This document shows, in pieces, positions 20,204-30,920 of a stretch of 64,000 bases of DNA; the first letter of the stretch is position 1; the number at the start of each line of letters is the position of its first letter. Source of the DNA: Limnobaculum eriocheiris (GTDB taxonomy: Bacteria > Pseudomonadota > Gammaproteobacteria > Enterobacterales > Enterobacteriaceae); NCBI RefSeq assembly GCF_021010575.1, contig NZ_JAJNAG010000002.1, positions 124,001-188,000 on the forward strand, given 5' to 3'. A program made the position numbers and the translations under genes. Below the pieces are notes generated by a model. It ran no database searches. It was given only the letters and a program-made list of their open reading frames with translations, and had not been told where the DNA came from.

Positions 20204-20881
20204 ATGAAAATTCTTTTGGTCGATGACGATGTGGAACTTGGCAATATGCTACGAGAGTATCTTCAGGCTGAAGGCTTCTCGGCTACCGTTGCCTTAACCG
20301 GGCAAGCGGGAATAGACGGGGCCATGTCAGGCGATTATGCCGCTATGATTCTGGATATTATGCTGCCGGATATGAGTGGCATTGATGTACTGAATAAAGT
20401 ACGTAAAAAAAGTCGTTTGCCAATCATTATGCTGACGGCGAAAGGGGACAATATCGATCGCGTCATTGGGCTGGAAATGGGTGCCGATGACTATGTTCCC
20501 AAGCCTTGTTATCCACGGGAGTTGGTTGCTCGTTTACGTGCCGTATTGCGTCGTTTTGAGGAGCATATCGAGCCTCAGGATGACGCGATTATCTGTCTGG
20601 GATATTTATGCCTGGATGCATCTCAACGCACCAGTGAATGGAAAGGGGATGCGTTTGAATTAACCGCATCTGAATTTAATTTACTGATGTTGTTAATGAA
20701 AGAGAAGGACCGGGTGGTCTCCAAAGATGAACTCTCTGAGCTGGGGTTGGGGCGCCCACGGGAAGCTTATGACCGTAGCGTAGACGTTCATATCAGTAAT
20801 ATCCGGCAAAAACTGAGTCAGATTGCTGGCGATACATTATCGATTGAGACAGTACGTAGTATTGGCTACCGTATCAGGTAA
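20204..20881 (+). CDS. OmpR-family response regulator, CpxR-like
   Basis: A DNA-binding response regulator of about 225 residues. The receiver has the acidic triad DDD at residues 7-9, phospho-acceptor D51 in ILDIMLPDMSG, Thr in MLTAKG and Lys in PKPCYP. The winged-helix domain ends SIETVRSIGYRIR. Start 20204 has the strong site AGGAGAAAGGC. It resembles CpxR but is diverged enough to be a paralogue. Next to it is a kinase gene six bases downstream, and macAB lies divergently, so macAB is a plausible target. Confidence 0.85.
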   Translation: MKILLVDDDVELGNMLREYLQAEGFSATVALTGQAGIDGAMSGDYAAMILDIMLPDMSGIDVLNKVRKKSRLPIIMLTAKGDNIDRVIGLEMGADDYVPKPCYPRELVARLRAVLRRFEEHIEPQDDAIICLGYLCLDASQRTSEWKGDAFELTASEFNLLMLLMKEKDRVVSKDELSELGLGRPREAYDRSVDVHISNIRQKLSQIAGDTLSIETVRSIGYRIR

Positions 20882-20887
20882 TAAATT

Positions 20888-22225
20888 ATGCGCCGAAGTC
20901 TGTTTTGGAAAATATTAATCGGTTTCTGGGTGACCTTCATTGTGATCACCCAGGCAGTGTGGCTGGTGTTTTATTATTACGCCAGCCAGAAAGAACCCTT
21001 TGAAAATCGAATAGCCAATCGTATTGTTTCGCTTCAATTTACTTCTGCGGTAACTGTGTTGGAAGCGGAGGGTATCGATGGCCTTAATCGCATGACGGAT
21101 GGATGGCCCGTTATAGACCAACGACATATTGCGGTGATTCCGTTAAAAATTCCATTAACTCACAATTCTCAGCGAACATCATTAATTCCACTGACGGATG
21201 ATGTGTGGGTTGAACATGTTAAAGGCGGAGATGGCAAATACTATCTGTTGAAATACGATGTAGAAGCACTCAGAAAAGAGTATCGTCCTAATCGTTCGGG
21301 TCGATTGTTATTTTTCAATATCCCTAATCCATTATTGATATTAGGTGGAATAGGGGGCTTTCTGTTTAGCTTTATACTGGCATGGCATTTAACCCGACCT
21401 ATGCGTTTGCTGAGATCCGGTTTTGACCGGGTTGCACAAGGGGATTTGGATGTGCGCCTTTATCCCGTGATGAATAAACGTCGGGATGAGCTCAGTGATA
21501 TGGCGCGGGATTTTGATTCTATGGTGGAGCGCTTAAAATTACTGGTGGGGGCACGAGAGGCTCTATTGCACGACGTATCTCATGAATTGCGTACTCCTCT
21601 GGCACGTTTGCAACTGGCCATAGGATTAGCGCGGCAGAATCCGCAAAATGTCGCAAATTCATTACAGCGCATTGAACATGAATCGGAGCGGTTAGATAAG
21701 ATGATCGGCGAATTGCTGACGCTATCCCGTACCGATGCTACCGGGATCTCAGATGAAGAGTATTTTGATCTGTATGGTTTACTGGAAGCGGTAGTCAGCG
21801 ATGTCCGTTATGAAGCTCAGGTGCCTGGGGTTGAGATTGTTCTTGAAGCTGATGAGGCAGTGAAAGAGGATGCCACAATAAAGGGCAACTCTGAACTGAT
21901 GAGACGAGCCGTAGAAAATATTGTGCGTAATGGGTTGCGTTTTTCCAAAGGCGGACAGCAGATACGTGTGGTATTGAGCAAAGTTGAAAGTGAATTTGTC
22001 ATTAAGGTCAGCGATCAGGGGCCTGGTGTAGATGAAGATAAACTTTCAAGCATTTTCGATCCGTTTGTGCGGGTGAAATCAGCAGCTTCAGGCAAAGGCT
22101 ACGGGCTGGGCCTGGCGATTGCCCGCAAGGTTGTTAATGCCCACGGTGGTATTATTGAAGCTAAAAATGGCACTGATAGTGGATTGATTATCTATATTCA
22201 TCTTCCGCTTTGGGAAAATAGCTGA
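20888..22225 (+). CDS. Sensor histidine kinase, CpxA-like
   Basis: A membrane sensor of 445 residues. TM1 is at about 10-30, the periplasmic domain at 31-145, TM2 at about 150-170, followed by a HAMP domain, a HisKA helix with H232 in DVSHELRTPLARLQ and a HATPase domain (N-box ENIVRNGLRFS, G1 DQGPGVDED, G2 GYGLGLAIA). The short periplasmic domain shows no recognisable ligand module, so the signal is unknown. It forms a pair with the preceding regulator and ends at the shared terminator at 22253. Confidence 0.87.
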   Translation: MRRSLFWKILIGFWVTFIVITQAVWLVFYYYASQKEPFENRIANRIVSLQFTSAVTVLEAEGIDGLNRMTDGWPVIDQRHIAVIPLKIPLTHNSQRTSLIPLTDDVWVEHVKGGDGKYYLLKYDVEALRKEYRPNRSGRLLFFNIPNPLLILGGIGGFLFSFILAWHLTRPMRLLRSGFDRVAQGDLDVRLYPVMNKRRDELSDMARDFDSMVERLKLLVGAREALLHDVSHELRTPLARLQLAIGLARQNPQNVANSLQRIEHESERLDKMIGELLTLSRTDATGISDEEYFDLYGLLEAVVSDVRYEAQVPGVEIVLEADEAVKEDATIKGNSELMRRAVENIVRNGLRFSKGGQQIRVVLSKVESEFVIKVSDQGPGVDEDKLSSIFDPFVRVKSAASGKGYGLGLAIARKVVNAHGGIIEAKNGTDSGLIIYIHLPLWENS

Positions 22226-22246
22226 ATCAGCAGAAAATCGAATAAA

Positions 22247-22280
22247 TAAAAACGGAGCCAGAAGGCTCCGTTTTTATTTA
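22247..22280. terminator. Bidirectional terminator between the kinase gene and crr
   Basis: Stem CGGAGCC / GGCTCCG (22253-22259 with 22264-22270) with a 4-base loop. It is extended by an A-run on the left and a T-run on the right, so it ends transcripts from both converging operons. Confidence 0.88.
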
Positions 22281-22291
22281 AAATCTAATCA

Positions 22292-22801
22292 TTATTTCTT
22301 AATACGAATAACCGGCGTTTCTCCCACGACAACGCTACCACTAAGCTTAGTCAGCTCTTTGATTTCATCCATATTAGAAATGACAACAGGTGTCAGTGTA
22401 GACTTCGCTTTCTCTTCAAGTAAGGCCAGATCAAATTCGATTACTAAATCGCCTTTCTTAACGTGCTGGCCTTCTTCAGCAATACGCTTGAAGCCTTCAC
22501 CCTTCAGTTCAACGGTATCAATACCGAAGTGAACAAACAGCTCAATACCACTATCAGATTCGATAGAGAACGCATGGTTAGTTTCGAAGATTTTACCAAT
22601 AGTGCCATCAACAGGAGCAACCATTTTGTTGCCGGTTGGTTTAATCGCAATACCATCACCAACGATTTTTTCAGCAAATACAACATCTGGAACATCTTCA
22701 ATGTTGACAATTTCACCGGACAGCGGAGCAACAATTTCAATGCTGCCTGCGTCTTTCTTATCATCAGAAACGAGTTGTTTCAACTTGTCGAACAGACCCA
22801 T
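22292..22801 (-). CDS. crr: EIIA-Glc, glucose-specific PTS phosphocarrier
   Basis: A cytoplasmic phosphocarrier that receives phosphate from HPr and passes it to EIICB-Glc. It also controls adenylate cyclase and inducer exclusion. It has 169 residues, with the phosphorylated H91 in LFVHFGIDT and the partner His around NHAFS. It is the third gene of ptsHI-crr. The 200-base gap to ptsI suggests it also has its own promoter, as in E. coli. Confidence 0.97.
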   Translation of the reverse strand: MGLFDKLKQLVSDDKKDAGSIEIVAPLSGEIVNIEDVPDVVFAEKIVGDGIAIKPTGNKMVAPVDGTIGKIFETNHAFSIESDSGIELFVHFGIDTVELKGEGFKRIAEEGQHVKKGDLVIEFDLALLEEKAKSTLTPVVISNMDEIKELTKLSGSVVVGETPVIRIKK

Positions 22802-23002
22802 GATTTTCTCCTCAGCAATAATATTTTAATCGGCGTTGCCTTAATGCTTACCCATTAGACTATTTTACATGTTATTTTGGGCCTGAGTAGTGTCAGATAC
22901 CTTAATTATACGTTTGTCGCTTAAGATATTTGTTCACTAACACGGCCCAAAGTGGCTGTAACAATAGCTGCTACAGGGCTCGGCTTTTATTATAAAGCTA
23001 AC

Positions 23003-24730
23003 TTAGCAGAGCGTTTTTTCTTCAATGAATTTATTTACAATCGCTAATACCTGTTCAGCTGTTGGTTGTGCTAATGCATTTTCCGCCAGTGTTTTCACAT
23101 CAGAGTAGTTCGCGTTGCGAATAATTTTCTTGATGCGAGGTATTGAGATAGCACTCATACTAAACTCATCCAGGCCCATGCCGAGCAGCAACAGAGTTGC
23201 ACGTTCGTCACCTGCTAACTCTCCACACATTCCAGTCCATTTGCCTTCTTTGTGAGAAGCATCAATAACCTGTTTGATTAAGGTTAACACAGATGGAGAG
23301 AGTGGGTTGTAGAGGTGAGAAATCAGCTCATTGCCACGATCTACTGCCAGAGTATACTGGGTTAAGTCGTTTGTCCCAATACTAAAGAAATCAACTTCTT
23401 TTGCTAAATGATGTGCAATAGTGGCGGCTGCAGGTGTTTCTACCATTACACCCACTTCAATTGTCTCATCAAAGGCAACATTCTCTTTTCTAAGCTGATT
23501 TTTTAGCATTTCCAACTCAGCTTTCAGTAAACGTACTTCTTCTACTGAAATGATCATTGGGAACATAATACGCAGTTTGCCGAAAGCAGACGCACGCAGA
23601 GTTGCACGCAACTGTGCATGAAGGATCTCTTTACGGTCTAAGCAAATACGGATAGCACGCCAGCCAAGGAATGGGTTTTCCTCTTTTGGCAGGTTCATAT
23701 ACGGCAAGTCTTTGTCACCGCCGATGTCCATTGTACGCAGAATAACAGGCAAATCACCCATGGCCTCAACCACAGCTTTATAAGCCTGGAACTGCTCCTC
23801 TTCTGTTGGGAATGCATCGCGATCCATAAACAGAAATTCAGTACGATAGAGTCCGACACCTTCAGCACCATTGCGTTCAGCACCAGGAACGTCACGTACG
23901 GTACCAATATTAGCGGCTACTTCAACCTGATGACCATCCAGCGTGATGGCTGGTAGATCTTTCAGTTTGGCTAATTCGTTTTTATCACTCAGGTATTGAG
24001 CCTGAGCTGCTTTTAACTGCTCAATGGTTTCTGTTGGTGGATTAACATAAACTTTGTTGTTTACGCAATCCAGAATCAGATAATCACCATTCTTCACCTG
24101 TTTAGTCACATCATTAGTGCCTACAATCGCCGGAATTTCCAGCGAACGAGCCATAATGGATGTGTGAGATGTGCGACCACCTAAATCGGTGATAAAACCA
24201 AGAACTTTATCCAGATTTAACTGCGCGGTTTCTGATGGGGTCAGATCGGTTGCAACCAGAATAGCTTCATCCTTAATTGCTCCCAAATCGACAATAGTCA
24301 TACCCAGAATGTTTTGTAATAAGCGCTTGCCGATATCACGAATATCAGCAGCGCGCTCTTTTAAGTACTCATCTTCCAGACTTTCAAGCTCGATTGCCTG
24401 AGCTTCAAACACACCATGAGCGGCGGCATCAGCAGTCTCTAATTTCGTTTTGATTCGGCTTTCAACTTCCTGCTCGAGGTCTTCGTCCTCCAACAGCATG
24501 ATATGACCTTCAAAGATGGCCGCTTTTTCTTCACCGAACGTTTCGCTCGCTTTTTCCATGATGGCATTAAGCTGGGCGCTGGCTTTATCGCGACCAGCTT
24601 TAAAACGGGCTATTTCTTGCTCGATGTTATCGCTGGAAATCTTTTTGTTATTAATGACGATTGGATCGTCTTTTAATATGAGAGCCTTACCAAATGCAAT
24701 GCCTGGAGATACTAGGATGCCTGAAATCAT
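23003..24730 (-). CDS. ptsI: Enzyme I of the PTS
   Basis: The phosphoenolpyruvate-protein phosphotransferase that starts the PTS relay. It has 575 residues, the E. coli length. The active-site H189 is in [13 protein letters not shown]. The PEP-binding barrel shows [15 protein letters not shown] and the Mg ligand region [18 protein letters not shown]. The catalytic Cys is in GMCGELAGD. It lies 45 bases downstream of ptsH. Confidence 0.98.
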   Translation of the reverse strand: MISGILVSPGIAFGKALILKDDPIVINNKKISSDNIEQEIARFKAGRDKASAQLNAIMEKASETFGEEKAAIFEGHIMLLEDEDLEQEVESRIKTKLETADAAAHGVFEAQAIELESLEDEYLKERAADIRDIGKRLLQNILGMTIVDLGAIKDEAILVATDLTPSETAQLNLDKVLGFITDLGGRTSHTSIMARSLEIPAIVGTNDVTKQVKNGDYLILDCVNNKVYVNPPTETIEQLKAAQAQYLSDKNELAKLKDLPAITLDGHQVEVAANIGTVRDVPGAERNGAEGVGLYRTEFLFMDRDAFPTEEEQFQAYKAVVEAMGDLPVILRTMDIGGDKDLPYMNLPKEENPFLGWRAIRICLDRKEILHAQLRATLRASAFGKLRIMFPMIISVEEVRLLKAELEMLKNQLRKENVAFDETIEVGVMVETPAAATIAHHLAKEVDFFSIGTNDLTQYTLAVDRGNELISHLYNPLSPSVLTLIKQVIDASHKEGKWTGMCGELAGDERATLLLLGMGLDEFSMSAISIPRIKKIIRNANYSDVKTLAENALAQPTAEQVLAIVNKFIEEKTLC

Positions 24731-24775
24731 AAGCCTACCTTAATCTAAAACGGGTGTTAAAATGTAATACAGGGC

Positions 24776-25033
24776 TTATTCAAGTTCTGCCATTAATTTT
24801 ACAAGATGCTCAACAGCCTGTTGTTCATCTTCGCCTTCCGCTGAAATAGTTACCACAGTACCTTGAGTCAGACCAAGAGTTTGTAATTTAAACAGGCTTT
24901 TAGCACTGGAGCTCTTGCCATTTGAAGTAACAGTGATATCAGAAGTAAAAGCTTTTGCTTCTTTTACGAACTGTGCAGCTGGGCGGGTATGCAGGCCGTT
25001 TGGCGCGGTTACTGTAACATCTTGCTGGAACAT
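24776..25033 (-). CDS. ptsH: HPr phosphocarrier protein
   Basis: An 85-residue phosphocarrier with H15 in [11 protein letters not shown] and the regulatory Ser in [10 protein letters not shown]. The start at 25033 is preferred over the in-frame upstream ATG at 25045. It gives the universal enterobacterial N-terminus MFQQ and is preceded by GAGG at proper spacing. It is the first gene of ptsHI-crr. Confidence 0.97.
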   Translation of the reverse strand: MFQQDVTVTAPNGLHTRPAAQFVKEAKAFTSDITVTSNGKSSSAKSLFKLQTLGLTQGTVVTISAEGEDEQQAVEHLVKLMAELE

Positions 25034-25514
25034 AGTGATCCTCAACTTAGTTGGATTAAAGCTTTTGGCGTTAACACTTAAGTTTAGCCTATTATTTTTA
25101 CTAATATGGCGTTAGCGTAACAGCAATATTGCCATATTAATGCTGGAATGCGCGGGATAGAGGGAACGAACGCGGGGTTTAGATAGCTTTCCTTTGTTGT
25201 TCCGAACTACGGTATATCACTTACGCTATTATATATGACTCCTTTTAGCAAGGAGCTAAGCGATTAAGAAGTGATTTAATTCGTGCATCGAAAAAAGTAT
25301 TTAGCTTGATACTCGCTGAGGTAAAAAAAATCAAATTTTTTTATTTAAAAACGAGATATTGTGCACATAAAATTGTTTGGAAAATGACGTTGGTTACGAA
25401 AATGTTATTTGATTGGGATATGAATTTAAACAGAATGAATATTTTGTAACGATCGAATCTCTAATAGAAAATTAGCTATCAGACAGTCAGAAAAATCAGA
25501 TGGTATAGTTAGAT
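25034..25514 (-). promoter_or_regulatory. pts operon leader and promoter region
   Basis: About 480 bases without a credible gene between cysK and ptsH. It should contain the multiple pts promoters. A segment near 25360-25375 reads TTTATGTGCACAAT on the minus strand, which has one CRP half-site only, so I do not call a CRP site. Nothing else is recognised. Confidence 0.45.
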
Positions 25515-25552
25515 AAAAAAGCCACCACATTCGTTTTTGTGGTGGCTTTTAG
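25515..25552. terminator. cysK terminator
   Basis: Perfect 9-bp stem GCCACCACA / TGTGGTGGC (25521-25529 with 25538-25546). On the minus strand it is followed by TTTTTTAT, ideal for ending the cysK transcript 30-60 bases after its stop. A shorter T-run on the plus side makes it weakly bidirectional. Confidence 0.85.
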
Positions 25553-25575
25553 CATAATGACTTGTGAGCACTAAC

Positions 25576-26544
25576 TTATTGCTGCAACTCTTTTTCCGTA
25601 AACAAATCAGCAAAAAGTGGGGTACTTAAGTAACGTTCCCCGGATGAAGGCAGAATCACCACAATGTTCTTATTAGCAAACTCTGGCTTCTCAATCAGAC
25701 GTAAAGCGGCAGCAACAGCAGCGCCTGATGAAATACCAGCCAGGATACCTTCTTCGTCCATCAAACGACGAGCAGTAGCAATCGCTTCTTCATTAGTGAT
25801 CTTCTCAACCCGGTCAATCAAACTAAGGTCAAGGTTACCCGGAATAAAGCCAGCGCCAATGCCCTGAATCTTATGTGGTCCAGGTTTTAATGCTTCACCG
25901 GCCAATGCCTGACTAATAACCGGAGAATCCGTTGGTTCTACGGCTACTGAAATAATCTTTTTACCCTTGGTATTTTTAATATAGCGACTTACACCCGTCA
26001 ATGTACCACCTGTACCTACGCCAGCGATGAACACATCAACATTACCGTCAGTATCTTCCCATATCTCAGGACCGGTAGTTTTCTCATGAATTGCAGGGTT
26101 AGCGGGGTTATTAAACTGCTGCAGCATCAAATAATGTGCAGGATCGGAGGCGACAATTTCTTCTGCTTTAGCAATAGCGCCTTTCATACCTTTCGCTGCT
26201 TCGGTCAGAACCAGATTCGCACCCAAGGCTTTTAACAGTTTACGACGTTCAAGACTCATTGATTCTGGCATAGTAAGCGTTAACTTATACCCACGGGCAG
26301 CAGCAACAAACGCCAGGGCAATACCGGTATTACCACTGGTTGGTTCGACTAACTCAACACCTTTCTTTAACGCACCACTCTTTTCAGCATCCCAAACCAT
26401 GTTTGCACCGATCCGGCACTTCACACTAAAGCTGGGATTACGCGATTCTATTTTTGCCAGGATGCTACCATTCCCAATGTGATTCAGGCGTACCAAGGGG
26501 GTATGGCCTATGGTTTGTGAGTTATCTTCATAAATCTTAGTCAT
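25576..26544 (-). CDS. cysK: CysK, O-acetylserine sulfhydrylase A
   Basis: A PLP enzyme forming cysteine from O-acetylserine and sulfide. It has 322 residues. The PLP lysine is in [12 protein letters not shown]. The substrate loop is [10 protein letters not shown] and the cofactor phosphate loop [11 protein letters not shown]. The C-terminal [12 protein letters not shown] is characteristic of the A isozyme. The start is preceded by AAAGGATAAGCC. In E. coli cysZ lies directly upstream, but here the polysaccharide region intervenes. Confidence 0.97.
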   Translation of the reverse strand: MTKIYEDNSQTIGHTPLVRLNHIGNGSILAKIESRNPSFSVKCRIGANMVWDAEKSGALKKGVELVEPTSGNTGIALAFVAAARGYKLTLTMPESMSLERRKLLKALGANLVLTEAAKGMKGAIAKAEEIVASDPAHYLMLQQFNNPANPAIHEKTTGPEIWEDTDGNVDVFIAGVGTGGTLTGVSRYIKNTKGKKIISVAVEPTDSPVISQALAGEALKPGPHKIQGIGAGFIPGNLDLSLIDRVEKITNEEAIATARRLMDEEGILAGISSGAAVAAALRLIEKPEFANKNIVVILPSSGERYLSTPLFADLFTEKELQQ

Positions 26545-27393
26545 GGCTTATCCTTTAATATTATGAGTTTTTTAGAGAACCCATATAGCATAGCGCCAAT
26601 CTTATGAGAGTGAAGGAAAGTTTTGGTATATCGATATGTGATTAGGGAATAAGTTTTATAGGAAGTAATATAATCTTTGATGAAATTTAGTAAGCGTAGT
26701 AGTATAGTCAGTAAATAAATCAGCAGAGCTCTATCCGATAGTTGAAATAGTCATTTTCAACGGGGTGCTTATTTGTGAATTTAGTGTTTTAAGAAAAATT
26801 TTAATAAAATTTCAACCTGTCTGATATTTAACTTGAGCTATAAGTGTGGTTGTTAATATGTAATTGATAGGTCATCTATTGGTTAGATATTAAGTTATTT
26901 TGAATGATAATTAGTTTGTTATATGATTGTGAGTTTATTCAATTTTATTCTATTAGTGACTATTATGCCAAGGGCGGTAGCATGTCATAATTTTAGTCAA
27001 ATATGTTTTCATAACTATGTTTATATTCTTAATTTCAATTAATGGAATAGTGTTGTAATAAGAAATAATCCTAGAAAAACTGAAGAGTACCTGTATGAAT
27101 GCAGGTTTAATATGGACTATATAATATTTTGTTTTCTAAAAAATTAGAACGTTGTAAATAAATTGGATTTAAAAGTAAATTGGAAAAAATGAAAAGTATC
27201 CAGAATAGATTTGATTAATTACCAAGCTAATTAATCATTATGTTAGCATAAATAAATTTTAAAAGTACATAACTGTCTCTGGTATAATTCATTCTCTCTT
27301 TTTATGTTCCTTTTAACAAATTGTAAATGGATGCTTTATAATGTATATTTAAGAGCATTATATTCAAAAGTAAATGATTAAAAGTATTTTAAT
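26545..27393 (+). promoter_or_regulatory. cysK promoter and long leader of polysaccharide cluster 1
   Basis: 850 very AT-rich bases without a credible gene. The left side serves cysK (minus). The right side is the untranslated leader of the wzx operon and contains an ops element at 26973-26984. After it, at 27029-27047, TTAATTTCAATTAATGGAA is nearly the same as the sequence just before wzz at 38763-38782. No promoter for cluster 1 is clear by eye. Confidence 0.55.
26973..26984 (+). promoter_or_regulatory. ops element (JUMPstart core) for RfaH, cluster 1
   Basis: GGCGGTAGCATG fits the ops pattern GGCGGTAGNNTG. It is embedded in CAAGGGCGGTAGCATGTCA, identical to the second copy at 38.69 kb. 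In E. coli, ops in the transcribed leader pauses RNA polymerase and recruits RfaH to long surface-polysaccharide operons. It lies 410 bases before wzx. Confidence 0.9.
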
Positions 27394-28641
27394 GTGAAAA
27401 TTAATACGGTTCTAAATAGAAATATATTATATCTCTCCTTGGTTCAAGGTAGTGCATATATACTTCCTTTGCTTACGTTCCCATATTTGGTTCGAGTATT
27501 GGGGCCGGATGGTTTTGGTGTTTTAGGTTTTTGTCAAGCATCTATACAATATCTTGTCCTATTAACTGACTACGGTTTTAACTGGACCGCAACACAACAA
27601 GTAGCAAAATATAGGGATGATAAAGAGAAATTAAGCAGTATTTTTTGGGCTGTTTTGTGGAGTAAATTCTTTCTTGCATTGCTATCTTTTTCTATTTTGA
27701 TTGTAATGTGTTTGTATGTAGATAAATATAAAGAGATTTGGTTTGTTTTACTGTCATTTTCCCCAATGGTTTGGGGGAATGTAATATATCCAATTTGGTT
27801 TTTCCAGGGCATGGAAAGAATGAAATGGATTACCTTATGCAGTATTTTTTCTCGTTGTATGCTGATCCCGTTAGTGTTTATCTTTGTTAATAATATTAGT
27901 GATTTGTGGGTGGCTGCTTTAATTCAAGGTAGTGTGAATTTTATTGCCGGAGTAATTGGTCTTTATTTGGTTTTTAAAAATGACTGGGTTAAGCCAATCG
28001 AGTTTAAATCTCAGAATATAATATCCTGTTTACGAAACGGTTGGCATGTTTTTATATCAACATCTGCAATCAGTTTATACACGACAAGTACTACTGTAAT
28101 ACTTGGGTTTTTAGTCAATCCTGCAGCAGTTGGATATTTCAATGCGGCAAATACAATACGAAGTGCGGTTCAGGGATTGTTAAATCCTATATCTCAGGCT
28201 TTATATCCCAGAATTAATAATTTAATTGAAAAAGATTATAGCAAGGCTCTTGAGTTAATAAGGAGATCGTTAAGATATATTGCTTGTATATCAATGTTCT
28301 TTTCTTGTTTATTATTTTTATTTGCTCCTGTTATAATTGAATACAGTGTTGGAGAAGCATATCATAGCTCAGTTAGTATTTTACGATGGATGTCATTTTT
28401 GCCTTTTATAATTTCATTAAGTAATATTTTTGGTGTGCAAACGATGCTTTCTCATAATTATAAAAAGCAATTTAGTACTATACTTATTACTTGTGGTATT
28501 TGTAGTTTGTTTATTGTTTTTCCTTTGGTCTTATTATTTTACGCCAATGGCGCAGCGATTTCTATTTTGATGACAGAATCCTGTGTTACATTACTAATGT
28601 ATTTATTTTTACGTAAAAAGAAAATATTTTTATTCAAATGA
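27394..28641 (+). CDS. wzx: Wzx, O-unit flippase (cluster 1)
   Basis: A polysaccharide transporter of about 415 residues with about 12 hydrophobic helices. The N-terminal SAYILPLLTFPYLVRVLGP is typical of RfbX/Wzx proteins that flip undecaprenyl-linked repeat units. The start is GTG at 27394, with no strong ribosome site visible. Base composition is strongly AT-rich compared with cysK, suggesting horizontal acquisition. It is the first gene of cluster 1. Substrate specificity cannot be read from sequence. Confidence 0.87.
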   Translation: MKINTVLNRNILYLSLVQGSAYILPLLTFPYLVRVLGPDGFGVLGFCQASIQYLVLLTDYGFNWTATQQVAKYRDDKEKLSSIFWAVLWSKFFLALLSFSILIVMCLYVDKYKEIWFVLLSFSPMVWGNVIYPIWFFQGMERMKWITLCSIFSRCMLIPLVFIFVNNISDLWVAALIQGSVNFIAGVIGLYLVFKNDWVKPIEFKSQNIISCLRNGWHVFISTSAISLYTTSTTVILGFLVNPAAVGYFNAANTIRSAVQGLLNPISQALYPRINNLIEKDYSKALELIRRSLRYIACISMFFSCLLFLFAPVIIEYSVGEAYHSSVSILRWMSFLPFIISLSNIFGVQTMLSHNYKKQFSTILITCGICSLFIVFPLVLLFYANGAAISILMTESCVTLLMYLFLRKKKIFLFK

Positions 28642-28656
28642 TAGAGGTTCATACTG

Positions 28657-29757
28657 ATGTATGATTATTTGATTGTTGGTGCAGGTCTGTTTGGATCTGT
28701 ATGTGCCCATGAGTTAAAAAAGAATGGAAAAAAAGTTTTAGTTATAGAAAAACGTGCTCATATTGCAGGTAATTTATATACTGAAGATAATAATGGTATT
28801 CATGTGCATAAGTATGGGGCTCATATTTTTCATACTAACGAAAAGGATATTTGGGATTATGTGAATTCTTTTGTTGAATTTAATCGTTTTACTAACTCGC
28901 CATTAGCAAATTATAAAGGGAAATTGTTTAACTTGCCCTTTAATATGAATACATTCTATCAGCTATGGGGAGTTAAAACACCAAGTGAAGCATTAAATGA
29001 AATTAACGAACAGCGTAAAGAATTGGAAGGAAAAGAACCATCTAATTTAGAAGAGCAGGCAATATCTCTTGTTGGTCGGGATATTTATGAGATTTTAATA
29101 AAAGGTTATACAGAAAAGCAGTGGGGTAGAAAAGCGACTGACTTACCAGCTTTTATTATTAAACGTCTGCCAGTTCGAATGACCTTTGACAATAATTATT
29201 TTTCTGATAAATATCAAGGTGTTCCAGTAGGTGGATATACAAAATTAGTATCTAATATGTTAGAAGGTATTGATGTTGAGCTTAATATCGATTACTTATC
29301 GAAGCGTGAAAGTTTGTCTCAGCGTGCCGTTAAAGTAATATACACAGGCCCTATTGATGAATATTATGACTATATCTATGGTTTATTAGAGTACCGATCT
29401 TTGTGTTTTAAGAATGAGTGTTTGAAAGAAAGCAATTACCAGGGAAATGCAGTAATAAACTATACGGAAGCTGAGGTACCATTTACTCGTATAATAGAAC
29501 ATAAGCATTTTGACCCTATTGAAACCGATCATACCATTATCACCAGGGAATATCCTGCGGAATGGAAGGTTGGCGATGAGCCTTACTATCCAGTTAATGA
29601 TGAAAAAAACATGGCCCTATTTTCTAAATATAGAGAACTATCTCAACAGGAAAATAATGTTATTTTTGGGGGGCGTTTAGCTGAATATAAATATTATGAT
29701 ATGCATCAAGTAATTCGTTCTGCTCTTTATTGTATTAAGCAGGAATTAAATGGGTAA
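28657..29757 (+). CDS. glf: UDP-galactopyranose mutase
   Basis: A flavoenzyme converting UDP-galactopyranose to UDP-galactofuranose. It has 366 residues. The FAD-binding GAGLFGSV is at about 7-14, followed by VIEKRAHIAGN. The conserved HKYGAHIFHT and the C-terminal FGGRLAEYKYYDMHQ are diagnostic. AGAGG precedes the ATG. Together with the galactofuranosyltransferase-like gene two positions downstream it predicts Galf in the repeat unit. Confidence 0.96.
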   Translation: MYDYLIVGAGLFGSVCAHELKKNGKKVLVIEKRAHIAGNLYTEDNNGIHVHKYGAHIFHTNEKDIWDYVNSFVEFNRFTNSPLANYKGKLFNLPFNMNTFYQLWGVKTPSEALNEINEQRKELEGKEPSNLEEQAISLVGRDIYEILIKGYTEKQWGRKATDLPAFIIKRLPVRMTFDNNYFSDKYQGVPVGGYTKLVSNMLEGIDVELNIDYLSKRESLSQRAVKVIYTGPIDEYYDYIYGLLEYRSLCFKNECLKESNYQGNAVINYTEAEVPFTRIIEHKHFDPIETDHTIITREYPAEWKVGDEPYYPVNDEKNMALFSKYRELSQQENNVIFGGRLAEYKYYDMHQVIRSALYCIKQELNG

Positions 29758-29762
29758 GTAGA

Positions 29763-30920
29763 ATGTTAATTATTCTGTTGTTACTAATGTCCTGTTTAAT
29801 TTATTATATTCGTAGAGATTCATTTTACCCAGTTTTTTTGATAAGTAGTTCATATATATTTGTGTCTTTTTCCATTTACTGGACTAGAGATATATTAACT
29901 AGCTCGTTTTTTCTGGAAACACAAGTTTTTATATTTATAAATATAATGTTTTTTTCTATATCCTGTGTTATTTTTGATGAGATAGTAAGAAAATTTTCAA
30001 TAAATAACAATTTAGAATTAAGAGATAATATATCATCCATTCAGCTTTTTTTGGCTGTATTATGCATTATTTATATAGTAATTCGTGTTAGTAGCTATTC
30101 AATTTCATTGGATTCAATAAGTAAGATTATCAATGATATTCGAAAAGAGGATATTGTAGATGGAACTTCATTAATTACATATCTTCTTCCTATTATATAT
30201 GTGATTTGGGCTTACTGTCTTATTTGGAAAAGAGAAAAAGAACCATCAGTAACACTATTGTACATAGTTCTAGGTTTTTTACTATTCATTGTTACAATAT
30301 TCACAACGTCAAAACAATCTGCTTTTTTACTGTTGATTTCTGCTTTTTATATAATTAGTAAAAGAAAATTATCTTCATTATTGCTTTTTTTTGCTTTTGG
30401 GATGTTTGTATTCTTTTTCTTTAGTTTTATTCTCCGAAATGGGGGGGATGGGGAACTTGTTTCTGATATGAAAAAGTATATGGCTTTTTATATATCAAGC
30501 CCAACAATCGCTTTCCAGGAATATTATTTTTTAAACCAATTTCCTGAAAGCTCAAATTTATTTCGCATTTTTGAAAAAATCCTGAATACTATTTCAGGCA
30601 GTAATAATTTGTCATCATTACATAGAGGCTTTGTTAATGTTGGTGTTCCAACAAACGTATATACGGCATACTCTGATTATGTATATTATTCTATGGGGAC
30701 ATCTTTTCTATTGAGTTTTCTTCATGGTGCTGTATCTGGCATTATGTGGCGTTTAGCAAAAAATTATCCATGGGCAAAAGTATGTTATGGCTATTTTGCA
30801 TATAGTATAATATTTGTTTTTTATCATGAGAGTTTTATTACAAGTATTAGTTATTGGATTCAAATAGTTTTTCTTTCTATATTAATAAGTTCATTCTTTT
30901 ACAAAAGAAAGGCATTATAA
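29763..30920 (+). CDS. wzy: Wzy-like O-antigen polymerase (cluster 1)
   Basis: A 385-residue very hydrophobic protein with about 10-11 predicted membrane helices and a larger periplasmic loop in the second half (around residues 225-300). Wzy proteins are recognised mainly by topology and operon position, both of which fit. It starts five bases after glf and ends directly against the next ATG. It would polymerise flipped repeat units in the periplasm. Confidence 0.8.
   Translation: MLIILLLLMSCLIYYIRRDSFYPVFLISSSYIFVSFSIYWTRDILTSSFFLETQVFIFINIMFFSISCVIFDEIVRKFSINNNLELRDNISSIQLFLAVLCIIYIVIRVSSYSISLDSISKIINDIRKEDIVDGTSLITYLLPIIYVIWAYCLIWKREKEPSVTLLYIVLGFLLFIVTIFTTSKQSAFLLLISAFYIISKRKLSSLLLFFAFGMFVFFFFSFILRNGGDGELVSDMKKYMAFYISSPTIAFQEYYFLNQFPESSNLFRIFEKILNTISGSNNLSSLHRGFVNVGVPTNVYTAYSDYVYYSMGTSFLLSFLHGAVSGIMWRLAKNYPWAKVCYGYFAYSIIFVFYHESFITSISYWIQIVFLSILISSFFYKRKAL

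Noticed and set aside
25355-25380. CRP site in the pts promoter region
   Set aside because: Only one half-site (TGTG) is seen, and the second half does not fit. A regulatory call would be guesswork.
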